Below, in pieces: positions 15,823-25,152 of a stretch of DNA of 64,000 bases. Source of the stretch: Pontibacter sp. E15-1 (GTDB taxonomy: Bacteria; Bacteroidota; Bacteroidia; Cytophagales; Hymenobacteraceae); contig NZ_JAKVIR010000013.1 of the NCBI RefSeq assembly GCF_022601975.1, forward strand, positions 62,001 through 126,000, given 5' to 3'. Numbering within the stretch: position 1 is the stretch's first letter; every line of letters starts with the position of its first letter. The notes beneath the pieces were generated by a model. It did no database searches and was not told where the DNA came from. It was given only the letters and a program-made list of their open reading frames with translations. A program made the translations under genes and the position numbers.

Positions 15823-17985
15823 TTAAATCCCCGGCACAAACTTGGGGTCTATCTGCATGTAATAGTCGAGGGTATGGGCGGGCTTCTCAAGGCCTTGCGG
15901 CAGGGGCCGCTTCGAGAAGGTTTGGAAATAAAGTAGGGCCGAATCGCGCCACCTCCGGGCCTCTTTCTCCTGGATCGCCAGGAAGGTTTTCACGTGGAAG
16001 AAGCGCTCTGCGTCCACCATCCCCTCCAGCTTGTCCCAGGTTTGCTGCATCTGCCGCACCGAGTCCACGCCGCCGGAGTAGCGGTAAGCCAGCTCATCCC
16101 AAAGGATTCTGCCGGAGTTCGTCTTATAGTCCCAGGGCACATGGTGGAACCAGAGCAGGTACTTCTCCGGCACTTTTTTGAGGCTGCCAAACTCCTTCTG
16201 CACCGGCGGGAAATACTGCGCCACGGCGTTGCTGCCGGTTTTGGTGCGGTCGAAGCCGATGCCTTTCTCATCTGCCTGGTGATAGTATACGGCGGTCCAG
16301 TCGGCGCGGGGCTTGTCTTTTATCCAGGGGCCGGGGCCGTAGTGGTGCGACCAGCCCATGAGGTGGTGCAGCCCCAGCGGGGTGGTATAGTTCACGTAGT
16401 TTTCGTGGGAGTTCAGCATCAGCGTCTGCACCGGGGCCAGGAACGCGCTGTTGTTCGTGAAGGTCATCCGAAGCCACTCGTCGGCTATTTTCTCCGAAGA
16501 CAGGGTATGGTCCCAGGCGAGGCGGCCGAAGGTATACCAGTTGGACTGCGCGAACTGGTGGCCCGTCCAGTTGCGGTCTGTGCCGATGTTGCTGACCCCG
16601 GCGATGCCGGTGAGGGTATGGCTGTCCAGGGTGCCGTCGATCACCTTGCCCACGGTGGAGCCTTTGCCCTTGGCGTAGGTATCGGCGTTCAGGACCTCTT
16701 TATAGAGCGGCGCGAGGTATACCAGATTGGTTGCCTGCCCCAGGTACTCCTGCGTGATCTGGAACTCCATCATGAGCGGCGTCTTCGGCATGGCCCCGAA
16801 CATGGGGTGGAAGGGCTCGCGCGGCTGAAAGTCGATGGCCCCGTTCTTTACCTGCACCAGCACATTGTCGCGGAAGGTGCCGTCCAGGGGCTTGAACTCG
16901 TTGTAGGCCTGCTTGGCACGGTCGTCGGGCACCTTGTCGTCATACACGAAGGCGCGCCACATCACAATGCCGCCGTGCGGCGCCACGGCATCGGCCAGCA
17001 TGTTGGCCCCGTCGGCGTGGTTGCGGCCGTAGTTCTGCGGACCGGGCTGCCCCTCCGAGTTGGCCTTCACCAGAAAACCGCCAAAGTCGGGCACATAGGT
17101 ATAAATCTCGTCTGCCTTCTGCTTCCACCAGGCCTGCACCTGCGGGTCAAGCGGGTCGGCGGTTTTCAGGCCGCCCAGCTCGATGGGCGCACTGAAGCGG
17201 GCCGTGAGGTATACCTTCAGGCCGTAGGGACGGAAGGCATCGGCCAGGGCCTTCACTTTTTCGAGGTATGGCTTAGTGAGCACCAGGGCGTTGGCGTTCA
17301 CGTTGGTCAGCACGGTGCCGTTGATGCCGATAGAGGCGTTGGCGCGGGCATAATCGAGGTAGCGCTGATCGATGTAATCGGGAAGCTTGTGCCAGTCCCA
17401 GAGCGAGAAGCCGGCATAGCCGCGCTCCACGGTCCGGTCCAGGTTGTCCCAGTGGTTGAGCATGCGGTGCTGTATCCGGGGGGCGCTGCTGATGGCCAGG
17501 CTGCGGATGTCCTGCTGTGTCTGGAGGAGGCGCAGCAGGTGGAAGGTGCCGTAGAGCACGCCCACCTCGGTGTTCGCCGCAATCACGGTGGCCGGTTTCC
17601 CGCTCAGGTTGGTTGAGAGCAGCAGATAGCCCTCTTTTCCCACCTGCTTCAGCCTGTCGTCCAGGGCCAGGGTTTTAATCAAGGCAGAGCTGGCTGGCGT
17701 GCCCGCCACTACCGCCCCGGCCTGCGTCGGCCGCTGGGCGAGGGGCACCTGCTGGCCCAGCAAGCCGCTCAAGCCGTTGCGAAGCTCTTGCTGCACAAGG
17801 GCCAGCGTGGGCGAGCTGCCTTCCACCACCACCTCTTTGATGGCCTGCTGATAGTTTTGCAGCCTCGCGGCATCCTGCACTTTGTCGTAGCGCAGCCACA
17901 GCCGGTAGCCATCCTCGGCGTGCAGGCAATCGGGCACCAGCAGGAGCAGGAGCAACGGCAGGAGATAAGCAAGTCTTTTTCTCAT
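15823..17985 (-). CDS. GH67 alpha-glucuronidase
   Basis: 720 residues with signal peptide MRKRLAYLLPLLLLLLVPDCLHA, so it is exported, probably to the periplasm. It removes 4-O-methyl-glucuronic or glucuronic acid from the non-reducing end of xylo-oligosaccharides. Candidate catalytic residues by motif and spacing to the Cellvibrio enzyme are Glu311 (KANSEGQPGP), Asp385 (GAIDFQPREPF) and Glu413 (MEFQITQEYLG). The N-terminal beta-sandwich domain covers about 25-150, the barrel about 150-480, and a helical C-terminal domain follows. It begins 120 bases from the LacI regulator gene upstream. Confidence 0.96.
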   Translation of the reverse strand: MRKRLAYLLPLLLLLLVPDCLHAEDGYRLWLRYDKVQDAARLQNYQQAIKEVVVEGSSPTLALVQQELRNGLSGLLGQQVPLAQRPTQAGAVVAGTPASSALIKTLALDDRLKQVGKEGYLLLSTNLSGKPATVIAANTEVGVLYGTFHLLRLLQTQQDIRSLAISSAPRIQHRMLNHWDNLDRTVERGYAGFSLWDWHKLPDYIDQRYLDYARANASIGINGTVLTNVNANALVLTKPYLEKVKALADAFRPYGLKVYLTARFSAPIELGGLKTADPLDPQVQAWWKQKADEIYTYVPDFGGFLVKANSEGQPGPQNYGRNHADGANMLADAVAPHGGIVMWRAFVYDDKVPDDRAKQAYNEFKPLDGTFRDNVLVQVKNGAIDFQPREPFHPMFGAMPKTPLMMEFQITQEYLGQATNLVYLAPLYKEVLNADTYAKGKGSTVGKVIDGTLDSHTLTGIAGVSNIGTDRNWTGHQFAQSNWYTFGRLAWDHTLSSEKIADEWLRMTFTNNSAFLAPVQTLMLNSHENYVNYTTPLGLHHLMGWSHHYGPGPWIKDKPRADWTAVYYHQADEKGIGFDRTKTGSNAVAQYFPPVQKEFGSLKKVPEKYLLWFHHVPWDYKTNSGRILWDELAYRYSGGVDSVRQMQQTWDKLEGMVDAERFFHVKTFLAIQEKEARRWRDSALLYFQTFSKRPLPQGLEKPAHTLDYYMQIDPKFVPGI

Positions 17986-18105
17986 AAGGCAATGTCGGTT
18001 ATGGTGATGCTGTGTACTTTGCTATTGCGTATCCTTCCTCCTTTTCACACAGGCGCTTTGCTCCTCCTTGGATAGGCGGGCCTTTCGTCTGGCAAGGGCA
18101 GGTGA

Positions 18106-19134
18106 TTATACCTGCGGTTTCCGCAGGGAGGACCCCCGCACGATCAGCTCGGACCTGAGCGTGACAGTGTTGGTGATGCTGATGTCGGAGAGGCCGTCGA
18201 GGTAATTGATCAGGCTCCGGACCGCCACCTCGCCCATCTCATACCCCGGGTAGTCGATGGTGGTCAGGGCAGGCTCCACCACCCGCGTGATCGGCTCGTT
18301 GTTGAAGCCCACGATGGCGATGTCGCCCGGTATGGAGAGGCCCGCCTGCTTCAGCGCGTTCATGCAGTTGGCGGCGCAGAAATCATTCGAGACGAACACG
18401 CCGTCCGGGCGAGGCTCCATTGCCAGGATCTGGCTCGCCGCCTCAATCCCCGCTTCCTCCGTCAGGTCGTTCACGATCACAAGCGATTCGTTGAAGGGCA
18501 GGTCATGGTCGATGAGGGCGTATTTATACCCCTTCAGCCGGTGGGCATACACGTTTATGCGGAGGTTGCCGGTGATGTGCACGATGCGCTGGCAGCCCTG
18601 CTCGATCAGGTGCGTGGTGGCCCGGTAGGCCGCCTGCACGTTGTCGATGATGATGCTGGTGCTTTGCTTGTGCTCGGCCACCCGGTCGTAGAACAGCACC
18701 GGCACGCCTTTCTTGAAGAAGGGCTCGAAATGGTCGATGTTCTCGGTGTCGGTTGCCAGCGACACCAGCAGCCCGTCTACCCGGCTGTTGAACATGGTTT
18801 TGGCGTTGGCGATCTCCTTCTCGGCCGTGCCCATCGACTGGCTGATGATCAGGTTATACCCCGCCTCGGTGGCCACTTTCTCCATACCGGCCATCACCGA
18901 CGACTGAAAGCTGCTGTTGAGATGCGGCACGATGACCCCGATGGTGTTGGTGCGCTGCTTGCGGAGGTTGCTGGCGAACATGTTAGAGCGGTAGCCCATC
19001 TGGGTGGCGATCTCATAGATCCGCTGCTTCGTCTTCTTGTTCACCGCGGGGTGGTCGTTCAACGCCCGGCTCACCGTGGTTGGCGACACCCCCACTCCTT
19101 TGGCTATATCATATATGGTTATGTCCTTGTCCAT
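18106..19134 (-). CDS. LacI-family transcriptional regulator of the xylan locus
   Basis: 342 residues. The N-terminal HTH is ITIYDIAKGVGVSPTTVSRALNDHP (residues 5-29), followed by the hinge NMFASNLRKQRTNTIGVIVP and a sugar-binding core with PDGVFVSNDFCAANCMNAL and IAIVGFNNEPITRVVEPALTT. It is divergent from susC and sits at the head of the GH67-SDR-GH10 group. Two near-identical operator-like sites lie in the gap to susC. It is likely the local regulator of the SusCD side, in place of the hybrid two-component or anti-sigma systems common for such loci (inference). Confidence 0.93.
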   Translation of the reverse strand: MDKDITIYDIAKGVGVSPTTVSRALNDHPAVNKKTKQRIYEIATQMGYRSNMFASNLRKQRTNTIGVIVPHLNSSFQSSVMAGMEKVATEAGYNLIISQSMGTAEKEIANAKTMFNSRVDGLLVSLATDTENIDHFEPFFKKGVPVLFYDRVAEHKQSTSIIIDNVQAAYRATTHLIEQGCQRIVHITGNLRINVYAHRLKGYKYALIDHDLPFNESLVIVNDLTEEAGIEAASQILAMEPRPDGVFVSNDFCAANCMNALKQAGLSIPGDIAIVGFNNEPITRVVEPALTTIDYPGYEMGEVAVRSLINYLDGLSDISITNTVTLRSELIVRGSSLRKPQV

Positions 19135-19161
19135 GTTGTAGGATTAATTTGAAACTGTTTT

Positions 19162-19175
19162 TGAAATCGGTTTCA
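19162..19175. promoter_or_regulatory. LacI-type operator candidate 1
   Basis: TGAAATCGGTTTCA is an imperfect palindrome (TGAAA / TTTCA) with a central CG step, the usual layout of LacI-family operators. It lies 28 bases upstream of the regulator's own start codon, which suggests autoregulation. Confidence 0.65.
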
Positions 19176-19385
19176 TTGATTCTGTAGTCTTTCAGCGCCT
19201 ATTTATACCTATTCTACTTCAGTATACTCACTTTTGCAGTTATCCCGACACTATATAGCCCTAAATCTACAATAGTTACTACCGCGCCTGCTACAAATAC
19301 CACAAAAACTGTTTCTAAGGTATACCTCTTCTAAGCAAGACAGCATTTGAACCTACAACTTTCAACTGATTTTAAAACAAATTTA

Positions 19386-19399
19386 TGAAATCGGTTGCA
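19386..19399. promoter_or_regulatory. LacI-type operator candidate 2
   Basis: TGAAATCGGTTGCA differs by one base from the site at 19162 and lies 224 bases from it in the same orientation. It could control susC. The two sites together allow looping by a tetrameric regulator (inference). Confidence 0.6.
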
Positions 19400-19854
19400 A
19401 TTTCCAAATCATTTCCTCAAGTTTACAAAACAATAGTGATCGGTTACTCACTGAAATACCCCGAAACACCACGCGCCAACACCATTTTGAAGAGAGGAAA
19501 ACACGCTTTCAACATACTAAAAATCAGCTGATTATACCATACAAAATACTTAAACACAAAGCAGTATTTCGGACGATTGGAAATGAAAATGGTGCAGAAA
19601 TAGAGCCTGTTAGGATGGTTCCGGCAGGATAGCAAGGCACACGCCACCACGTGGCACCCACTGTAGCATCAGTTAAAACACTCGACAAATGAACCCAGAG
19701 AAAGACTTTATGCAACCCCCGACCGGCATTATGTCACGGATACTGCAACCGACGGCAACCCGGCCCCACACTGGCACCCCAACAGCAGTCGCACAGACTG
19801 ACGCGCTCCCTGATTCTAGTGAACAGCAATACCAAACCTCAAAAACCTTCTCTT

Positions 19855-22800
19855 ATGAAATTTGATTTTACGCAGAGCACCGGGCGGCCCCTTTCGCTGG
19901 CTCGCAGACCAGGTGCCATTCGGGTAGCCATGCTGCTGATTGCCTGCCTGCTGGCAGGCGGCCAGGCAATGGCCCAGGCCCTCACCGTAACCGGGCGGGT
20001 AACCGACGCAGAAACAGGAACAGGCCTGCCGGGGGTAACCGTAGTCCTGAAAGGCACCACAACGGCAGGCCCCACCGACGTGCAGGGCAACTACACCATC
20101 CAGGTGCCCAACGGCAACGGCACACTGGTGTTCTCTTACATTGGGTACACCGGGCAGGAAGTGCAGATTAACAACCGGGCGACAATAAACGTGAGCCTCA
20201 GCACCGACGCAAAGGCGCTGGAGGAAGTAGTGGTTATTGGGTACGGCACGCAAAGAGCAGAAGCCGTAACAGGCTCCGTTGCCTCCATAAGTGCAGAAGA
20301 GATTTCCAAAGTGCAATCAGGCAACATCACGCAGGCTTTGCAAGGGCGTTTGCCAGGTGTGGAGTTTACCCAATCTTCTTCTCAGCCGGGCGCCTCCATG
20401 CAAATCCGGATTCGCGGCACGCGCTCCATTAACGGTAGCAACGACCCGCTGGTGGTACTCGATGGTATCCCTTTTCCAGGAGCCATCTCTGATATCAATC
20501 CAAACGACATTAAAAGCGTTGACATCCTGAAGGATGCTTCCGCGACTGCCATTTACGGCTCGCGCGGCGCCAACGGTGTCGTATTAGTTACCACCAAAAC
20601 TGGTAAAGCTGGGCAAAAGCCACAGGTAAGCTACAATGGCTTTCATGGCGTGAAAGATGTTTTCTCCAGATATGATATGATGAGCGGGCCAGAACTTCTT
20701 GAGCTGCGTCAGGCAGCCGGACTGTTTAAAGACCAGCTTGGAGTAGATGAGGAAGAGGGTGTAGATACGGATTGGCAAGACCTCTTATATCAAACTGGAA
20801 TCACAACGAGCCATGACTTAGGCGTTTCGGCTGGCACTGAAAAGGGGCGCTATAACTTCAGTTTGGGTTACTTCGAGGATGAAGGCGTGATTCCTACGCA
20901 GAATTACACACGCTACTCTATACGCGGTAGCGTTGATCAGGAAATAGGTGAGCGTTTCCGCGTTGGCTTCAACACATACAACAACTATAACCTTACAAAA
21001 GGCTCCAACGTGGGCTTGTACAATATCCTAAGCTTGTCGCCTCTTGCCAACCCCTACAATGAAGACGGCACTTTGAAAAGAACTGTTAGAATGCCGCTGG
21101 ATGAGACCTGGGTCTATACAAAAGACTTGGTAGAGGATTTAAGTGATAAATGGTTAAGCCAAACCAAGGCTTTTGCTACATACAACACGCTTTACGGCGA
21201 AGTAAAAATTCCGGGAGTGGACGGTTTGAAGTACCGCGCCAACCTTGGTTTAAATTTCCGCCAGAGCCAGGGCGGAGCCTACACGGCAGCAGGGATAAAC
21301 GCTATTGACCCAAGAACTTTATCGTCTGCTTCGCTCAGTAACTCTCAAACGACTAACTGGACCATCGAAAACCTGCTGACATACGACCGTACACTGGCAG
21401 GGAAGCATAATGTGAACCTGGTAGGACTATACTCTGCCTCGCAAGAGCAATATGACAGATCCCGCATATCGGGAAGGGATATTCCGTCCGATGCCTTCCA
21501 ATTCTACAACATTGGGTATGCTGCCGAAGAAATCACGGTAAACCCTAACGACCAGCAATATGTAAAGTGGGGCTTGCTGTCGTGGATGGGGCGCGCCATG
21601 TACTCTTATGACGACCGTTACTTGCTAAGCGCTACCGTGCGCTCCGATGGCTCCTCCAGACTGGGCACGGGATATGAATGGAATACCTACCCTGCCATAT
21701 CAGCCGGGTGGAACATCGCCAGAGAATCGTTTATGCAGGATGTAAGCCTTGTAAACATGTTGAAACTGCGTGCGGGCTATGGGCAAACCTCCAACCAGTC
21801 TATCCCTCCCTACTCTACACTTGGGATTTTATCAACCAGGCCTTACAACTTTGGCCCTGACACTTATGCAACCGCATACTATCCAACGCAACTGCCTAAC
21901 CCTAAATTAGGATGGGAGTACTCTAACACATGGAACTACGGACTGGATTTCGCCATCCTGAACAACCGCCTGTCTGGCACAGTAGAGTACTATCTGACAA
22001 ACACCGACAATATTCTGCTGAGCCTTGGGCTGCCTCCTACATCAGGTGTGAGCAGCTATACGGCAAATATAGGGTCGACTCAAAATAAAGGCCTGGAGCT
22101 TTCGCTCAATGGTGTGATTCTGGACGACCTCAATGGCTGGACATGGGAAGCCGGTGTCAACCTGTATGGCAACCGGAACAAAATTGTATCGCTTGCTTCG
22201 GGACAACCGGATGATAAAGGCAACTGGTTGTTTGTAGGCCATCCTATCAATGTCATCTACGACTACGAGAGAACTGGCCTCTGGCAGGAGGGAGATCCGT
22301 ATCTGGACATACTGGAGCCGGGCGGCGATGTAGGCATGATTAAGGTGAAATATACCGGCGAGTACAATACCGATGGCACGCCTGTAAGGCAAATTGGGCC
22401 TGATGACCGACAAATCATAAACGCGAACCCTGATTTCCAGGGGGGCTTTAACACCCGCGTAGGGTACAAAGGATTTGACCTTACCGCGGTGGCTGCCTTT
22501 CAGAGCGGCGGAGTCCTCAACAGCACGCTATACGGGGCGGCAGGCTACCTCAATTTGATGAGTGGGCGCCGCGGGAATGTTGATGTCGATTACTGGACAC
22601 CGGAGAACACCGACGCCAAATATCCAAACCCGGCAGGCCCAAGAAGCGGCGACAATCCTAGATATGGCAGCACCCTGGGCTATTTTGATGCATCATACCT
22701 AAAAATACGCACTATCACGCTTGGTTATAACTTCAACAACAGCGACTGGATGGAAAAAGTAGGTGTCAATAACCTGCGGCTCTACGCTACAGCGCAGAAC

Positions 22801-22974
22801 CCATTTGTGCTGTTCTCGCCTTACCACAGAGAATCAGGTATGGACCCTGAAACCAACTCATACGCTGACCAAAATGTGGCGGTAAGCACGGGCACTCCGT
22901 CCCGCCTCCTCACAATTGGCACAAACGCACCTGCTACGCGAAACTATCTGGTTGGTCTCAATGTGACATTCTAA
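19855..22974 (+). CDS. SusC/RagA-family TonB-linked outer membrane receptor
   Basis: 1039 residues from the ATG at 19855; an in-frame GTG at 19819 would add 12. A signal peptide ends near GGQAMAQ. A carboxypeptidase-D-like domain (LTVTGRVTDAETGTGLPGVTVVLKGT) precedes the SusC box (EEVVVIGYGTQ) and the plug domain (IRIRGTRSINGSNDPLVVLDG, ATAIYGSRGANGVVLVTTK). A long beta-barrel follows and ends NYLVGLNVTF. It imports xylan oligosaccharides across the outer membrane together with the SusD protein 11 bases downstream. Confidence 0.96.
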   Translation: MKFDFTQSTGRPLSLARRPGAIRVAMLLIACLLAGGQAMAQALTVTGRVTDAETGTGLPGVTVVLKGTTTAGPTDVQGNYTIQVPNGNGTLVFSYIGYTGQEVQINNRATINVSLSTDAKALEEVVVIGYGTQRAEAVTGSVASISAEEISKVQSGNITQALQGRLPGVEFTQSSSQPGASMQIRIRGTRSINGSNDPLVVLDGIPFPGAISDINPNDIKSVDILKDASATAIYGSRGANGVVLVTTKTGKAGQKPQVSYNGFHGVKDVFSRYDMMSGPELLELRQAAGLFKDQLGVDEEEGVDTDWQDLLYQTGITTSHDLGVSAGTEKGRYNFSLGYFEDEGVIPTQNYTRYSIRGSVDQEIGERFRVGFNTYNNYNLTKGSNVGLYNILSLSPLANPYNEDGTLKRTVRMPLDETWVYTKDLVEDLSDKWLSQTKAFATYNTLYGEVKIPGVDGLKYRANLGLNFRQSQGGAYTAAGINAIDPRTLSSASLSNSQTTNWTIENLLTYDRTLAGKHNVNLVGLYSASQEQYDRSRISGRDIPSDAFQFYNIGYAAEEITVNPNDQQYVKWGLLSWMGRAMYSYDDRYLLSATVRSDGSSRLGTGYEWNTYPAISAGWNIARESFMQDVSLVNMLKLRAGYGQTSNQSIPPYSTLGILSTRPYNFGPDTYATAYYPTQLPNPKLGWEYSNTWNYGLDFAILNNRLSGTVEYYLTNTDNILLSLGLPPTSGVSSYTANIGSTQNKGLELSLNGVILDDLNGWTWEAGVNLYGNRNKIVSLASGQPDDKGNWLFVGHPINVIYDYERTGLWQEGDPYLDILEPGGDVGMIKVKYTGEYNTDGTPVRQIGPDDRQIINANPDFQGGFNTRVGYKGFDLTAVAAFQSGGVLNSTLYGAAGYLNLMSGRRGNVDVDYWTPENTDAKYPNPAGPRSGDNPRYGSTLGYFDASYLKIRTITLGYNFNNSDWMEKVGVNNLRLYATAQNPFVLFSPYHRESGMDPETNSYADQNVAVSTGTPSRLLTIGTNAPATRNYLVGLNVTF

Positions 22975-22985
22975 AGAAAAGAAAA

Positions 22986-24941
22986 ATGAAATTAATAAAA
23001 AATAAAGCCTTTATAGGAACAGCCCTGATGATGGCGCTGTCCCTAACGTCCTGCGAGGATATTCTGGAAGAGCAGCCACGAGCTACGTTTACACCCGAGT
23101 TTTTCCGAACTGAGACTGGTATATATGGTGGCGTTACATCCATGTATGCGCACTTACGCTATATTTATGGGCAAGCGTATTATTATAACACTACCGAGAC
23201 CGGCACAGACGAAGTGACTTACGCACAGAGTGCGGACCAGAACTTTAAGATAATGGACATCTCGGGGCAGGGTGAAATCACATCCACAGACAGCCGAGCC
23301 GATGTGTTATGGATAGCCGCGTTCTCAAACATCAACACTGCCAGCGGTGTAATTGAAAATGCCGCCGCAGTGGGCACCATCTCCGATGCGCTGGTGGCCG
23401 AAACCAGATTCTTCCGCGCCTTCGATTACTTTCAGTTGGTACAGACCTTCGGCGGGGTGCCTCTGGACCTGGGGGCGGGCGAACTAAAGTTCAACAACAA
23501 CCCTATTCGGTACTCTGTGCGCAACACTGTGCCCGAGGTTTATACGAAAGGCATATTTCCGGATCTGCTGACAGCGGTAGAAAACCTGCCGGCAAACCCA
23601 CGCGTAACCGGCGGGGCAACCCAAACGCTGGCACGCCTTTTCCTGGCAAAAGCCTACCTGACCTACGGCTGGTGGCTGGAAAACCCCAACAACATTCCGA
23701 CCTATCCGGAGACCCCACGAACTGACCCTGACGGCCACGATGCCCAGTGGTATTTTCAGCAGGCCTACGATGTGGCAGCTGCCGGAATAGACAATCCGGG
23801 GCCTTTCCGTTTGCAGGACACCTACTATGACGTGAACCTGGGATCAAACGACCGCAACAGCGAAGTTCTGCTGTACGCCGACCATACAGAGACAAGCGAG
23901 TTCTATAACGCAGCGAGTCTAACGTATAGCAACGGCGGTGCCCCCGACAACTTTGCCGGCTGGATGATGACGTGGAACTACACCAACATCCGAAGTGCTA
24001 CTAACCCGGACGGGACTGGGATGATAAGCTCTGTGCAGCGCGAGGCAGCCCAAAACCTGGGGCGCCCCTGGACACGCATGGCTCCCACGATCGGCGTGAT
24101 TACAAACACCTTTGCCGACAAAACGAATGACTCCCGCTACGACGGCACCTTTAACACCGTGTACCGTGGCAACTGGCCAAAGGGGAATGTAAACGCAGCG
24201 TTTGTATACAACGCAAACGGTCTGCAAGTGTCCCCCGGCGAGCCAATCCTGACTTTCCTGGACGAGCAACCAGCGACGCCTGTTAACTATCCCTCAAATG
24301 CAGGCAAGAGCAACATTGGCGCAGGAGAGTTGCCCGGACGGGCGGACTTCGTGATCGCGCCGCGCGGCATCAGCAGAGTGGTATACCCGGGCCTTTGGAA
24401 GCTTGGCACCTACCGCACCGACAATAACGGCGGGCTTGGACAGCCAAATGCCGCCAGCACCCGTCCTTTCAACATTGCTAAATTCTCGGAGTTTTACTTT
24501 GTAGCAGCCGAAGCAGCAGTGAAGGGCGCAAATGCACAAGCCGGCAAAAGCGCCAGAGAGCTGATCAATGTGATTCGGGCGCGCGCCGGTAACTGGCGCT
24601 GGGACAACAACGGGAATATGGCCAAAGTGGTAGACAACGGCGCAGAGATGGTCGCTGCCACTCCGGCAACGATTGATATGGACTATATTCTGGCAGAGCG
24701 TTCGCGGGAGTATTATGGCGAAGGTTACCGCTGGTTCGATCTGGTGCGCACGCAGAAATGGGAGGACCTCGCTTCTACCTACGAAATTGCCGGTAGCAAC
24801 TACGGAGACCATACCCCTCAAACAATAACCCGCAACATCCAACCGTATCACTATCTGCGCCCTATTCCGCAAATCCAGCTTGACAGGATGGATATGACCG
24901 CCGCAGAAAAATCGGCCTATCAAAACCCGGGGTATAATTAA
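22986..24941 (+). CDS. SusD/RagB-family glycan-binding lipoprotein
   Basis: 651 residues, slightly longer than typical SusD. The lipoprotein signal MKLIKNKAFIGTALMMALSLTSC gives Cys23, followed by acidic residues (EDILEEQP) consistent with surface export. N-terminal TPR-like helices follow, with VAETRFFRAFDYFQLVQTFGGVPL and ATQTLARLFLAKAYL. The C-terminal part has the SusD end pattern ILAERSREYYGEGYRWFDLVR and YLRPIPQIQLD. It caps the adjacent SusC transporter and probably binds decorated xylo-oligosaccharides. Confidence 0.95.
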   Translation: MKLIKNKAFIGTALMMALSLTSCEDILEEQPRATFTPEFFRTETGIYGGVTSMYAHLRYIYGQAYYYNTTETGTDEVTYAQSADQNFKIMDISGQGEITSTDSRADVLWIAAFSNINTASGVIENAAAVGTISDALVAETRFFRAFDYFQLVQTFGGVPLDLGAGELKFNNNPIRYSVRNTVPEVYTKGIFPDLLTAVENLPANPRVTGGATQTLARLFLAKAYLTYGWWLENPNNIPTYPETPRTDPDGHDAQWYFQQAYDVAAAGIDNPGPFRLQDTYYDVNLGSNDRNSEVLLYADHTETSEFYNAASLTYSNGGAPDNFAGWMMTWNYTNIRSATNPDGTGMISSVQREAAQNLGRPWTRMAPTIGVITNTFADKTNDSRYDGTFNTVYRGNWPKGNVNAAFVYNANGLQVSPGEPILTFLDEQPATPVNYPSNAGKSNIGAGELPGRADFVIAPRGISRVVYPGLWKLGTYRTDNNGGLGQPNAASTRPFNIAKFSEFYFVAAEAAVKGANAQAGKSARELINVIRARAGNWRWDNNGNMAKVVDNGAEMVAATPATIDMDYILAERSREYYGEGYRWFDLVRTQKWEDLASTYEIAGSNYGDHTPQTITRNIQPYHYLRPIPQIQLDRMDMTAAEKSAYQNPGYN

Positions 24942-24960
24942 TTAAAAAAATCAGGGTTAG

Positions 24961-24993
24961 AAGCTTGGCTGCCCCGATGGGGTGGCCAAGCTT
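24961..24993 (+). terminator. Hairpin after susD
   Basis: The outer stem aagcttggc / gccaagctt and inner stem cccc / gggg form a stable hairpin 19 bases past the SusD stop, followed by a short T-rich tract. It probably attenuates read-through into the downstream xylanase, giving higher SusCD expression. Confidence 0.7.
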
Positions 24994-25152
24994 TCTAATA
25001 TTATACCCCCTTTGTATAGAGTGGGATTGAAAACCGCTATACCTTTACCGCTGCCCACAGTACACGCTACCAGTACCAACCACCCTTTATATCACCCAAA
25101 CACGCTGAAAAGAAATGTAAAAAACAGTTAACCTTTTAATGATTATTCCTTT

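Larger units (their letters stand above)
19135..19854. other. 720-base divergent control region between LacI regulator and susC
   Basis: The region contains the two operator candidates at 19162-19175 and 19386-19399. The rest is AT-rich in its middle and has no believable gene. I could not place a TAnnTTTG promoter for susC with confidence. An alternative GTG start for susC lies at 19819. Confidence 0.55.

Noticed and set aside
15994..17616. 540-codon plus-strand open frame opposite GH67
   Set aside because: It is a shadow of high-GC coding sequence; the minus strand encodes a full GH67 enzyme with catalytic motifs.
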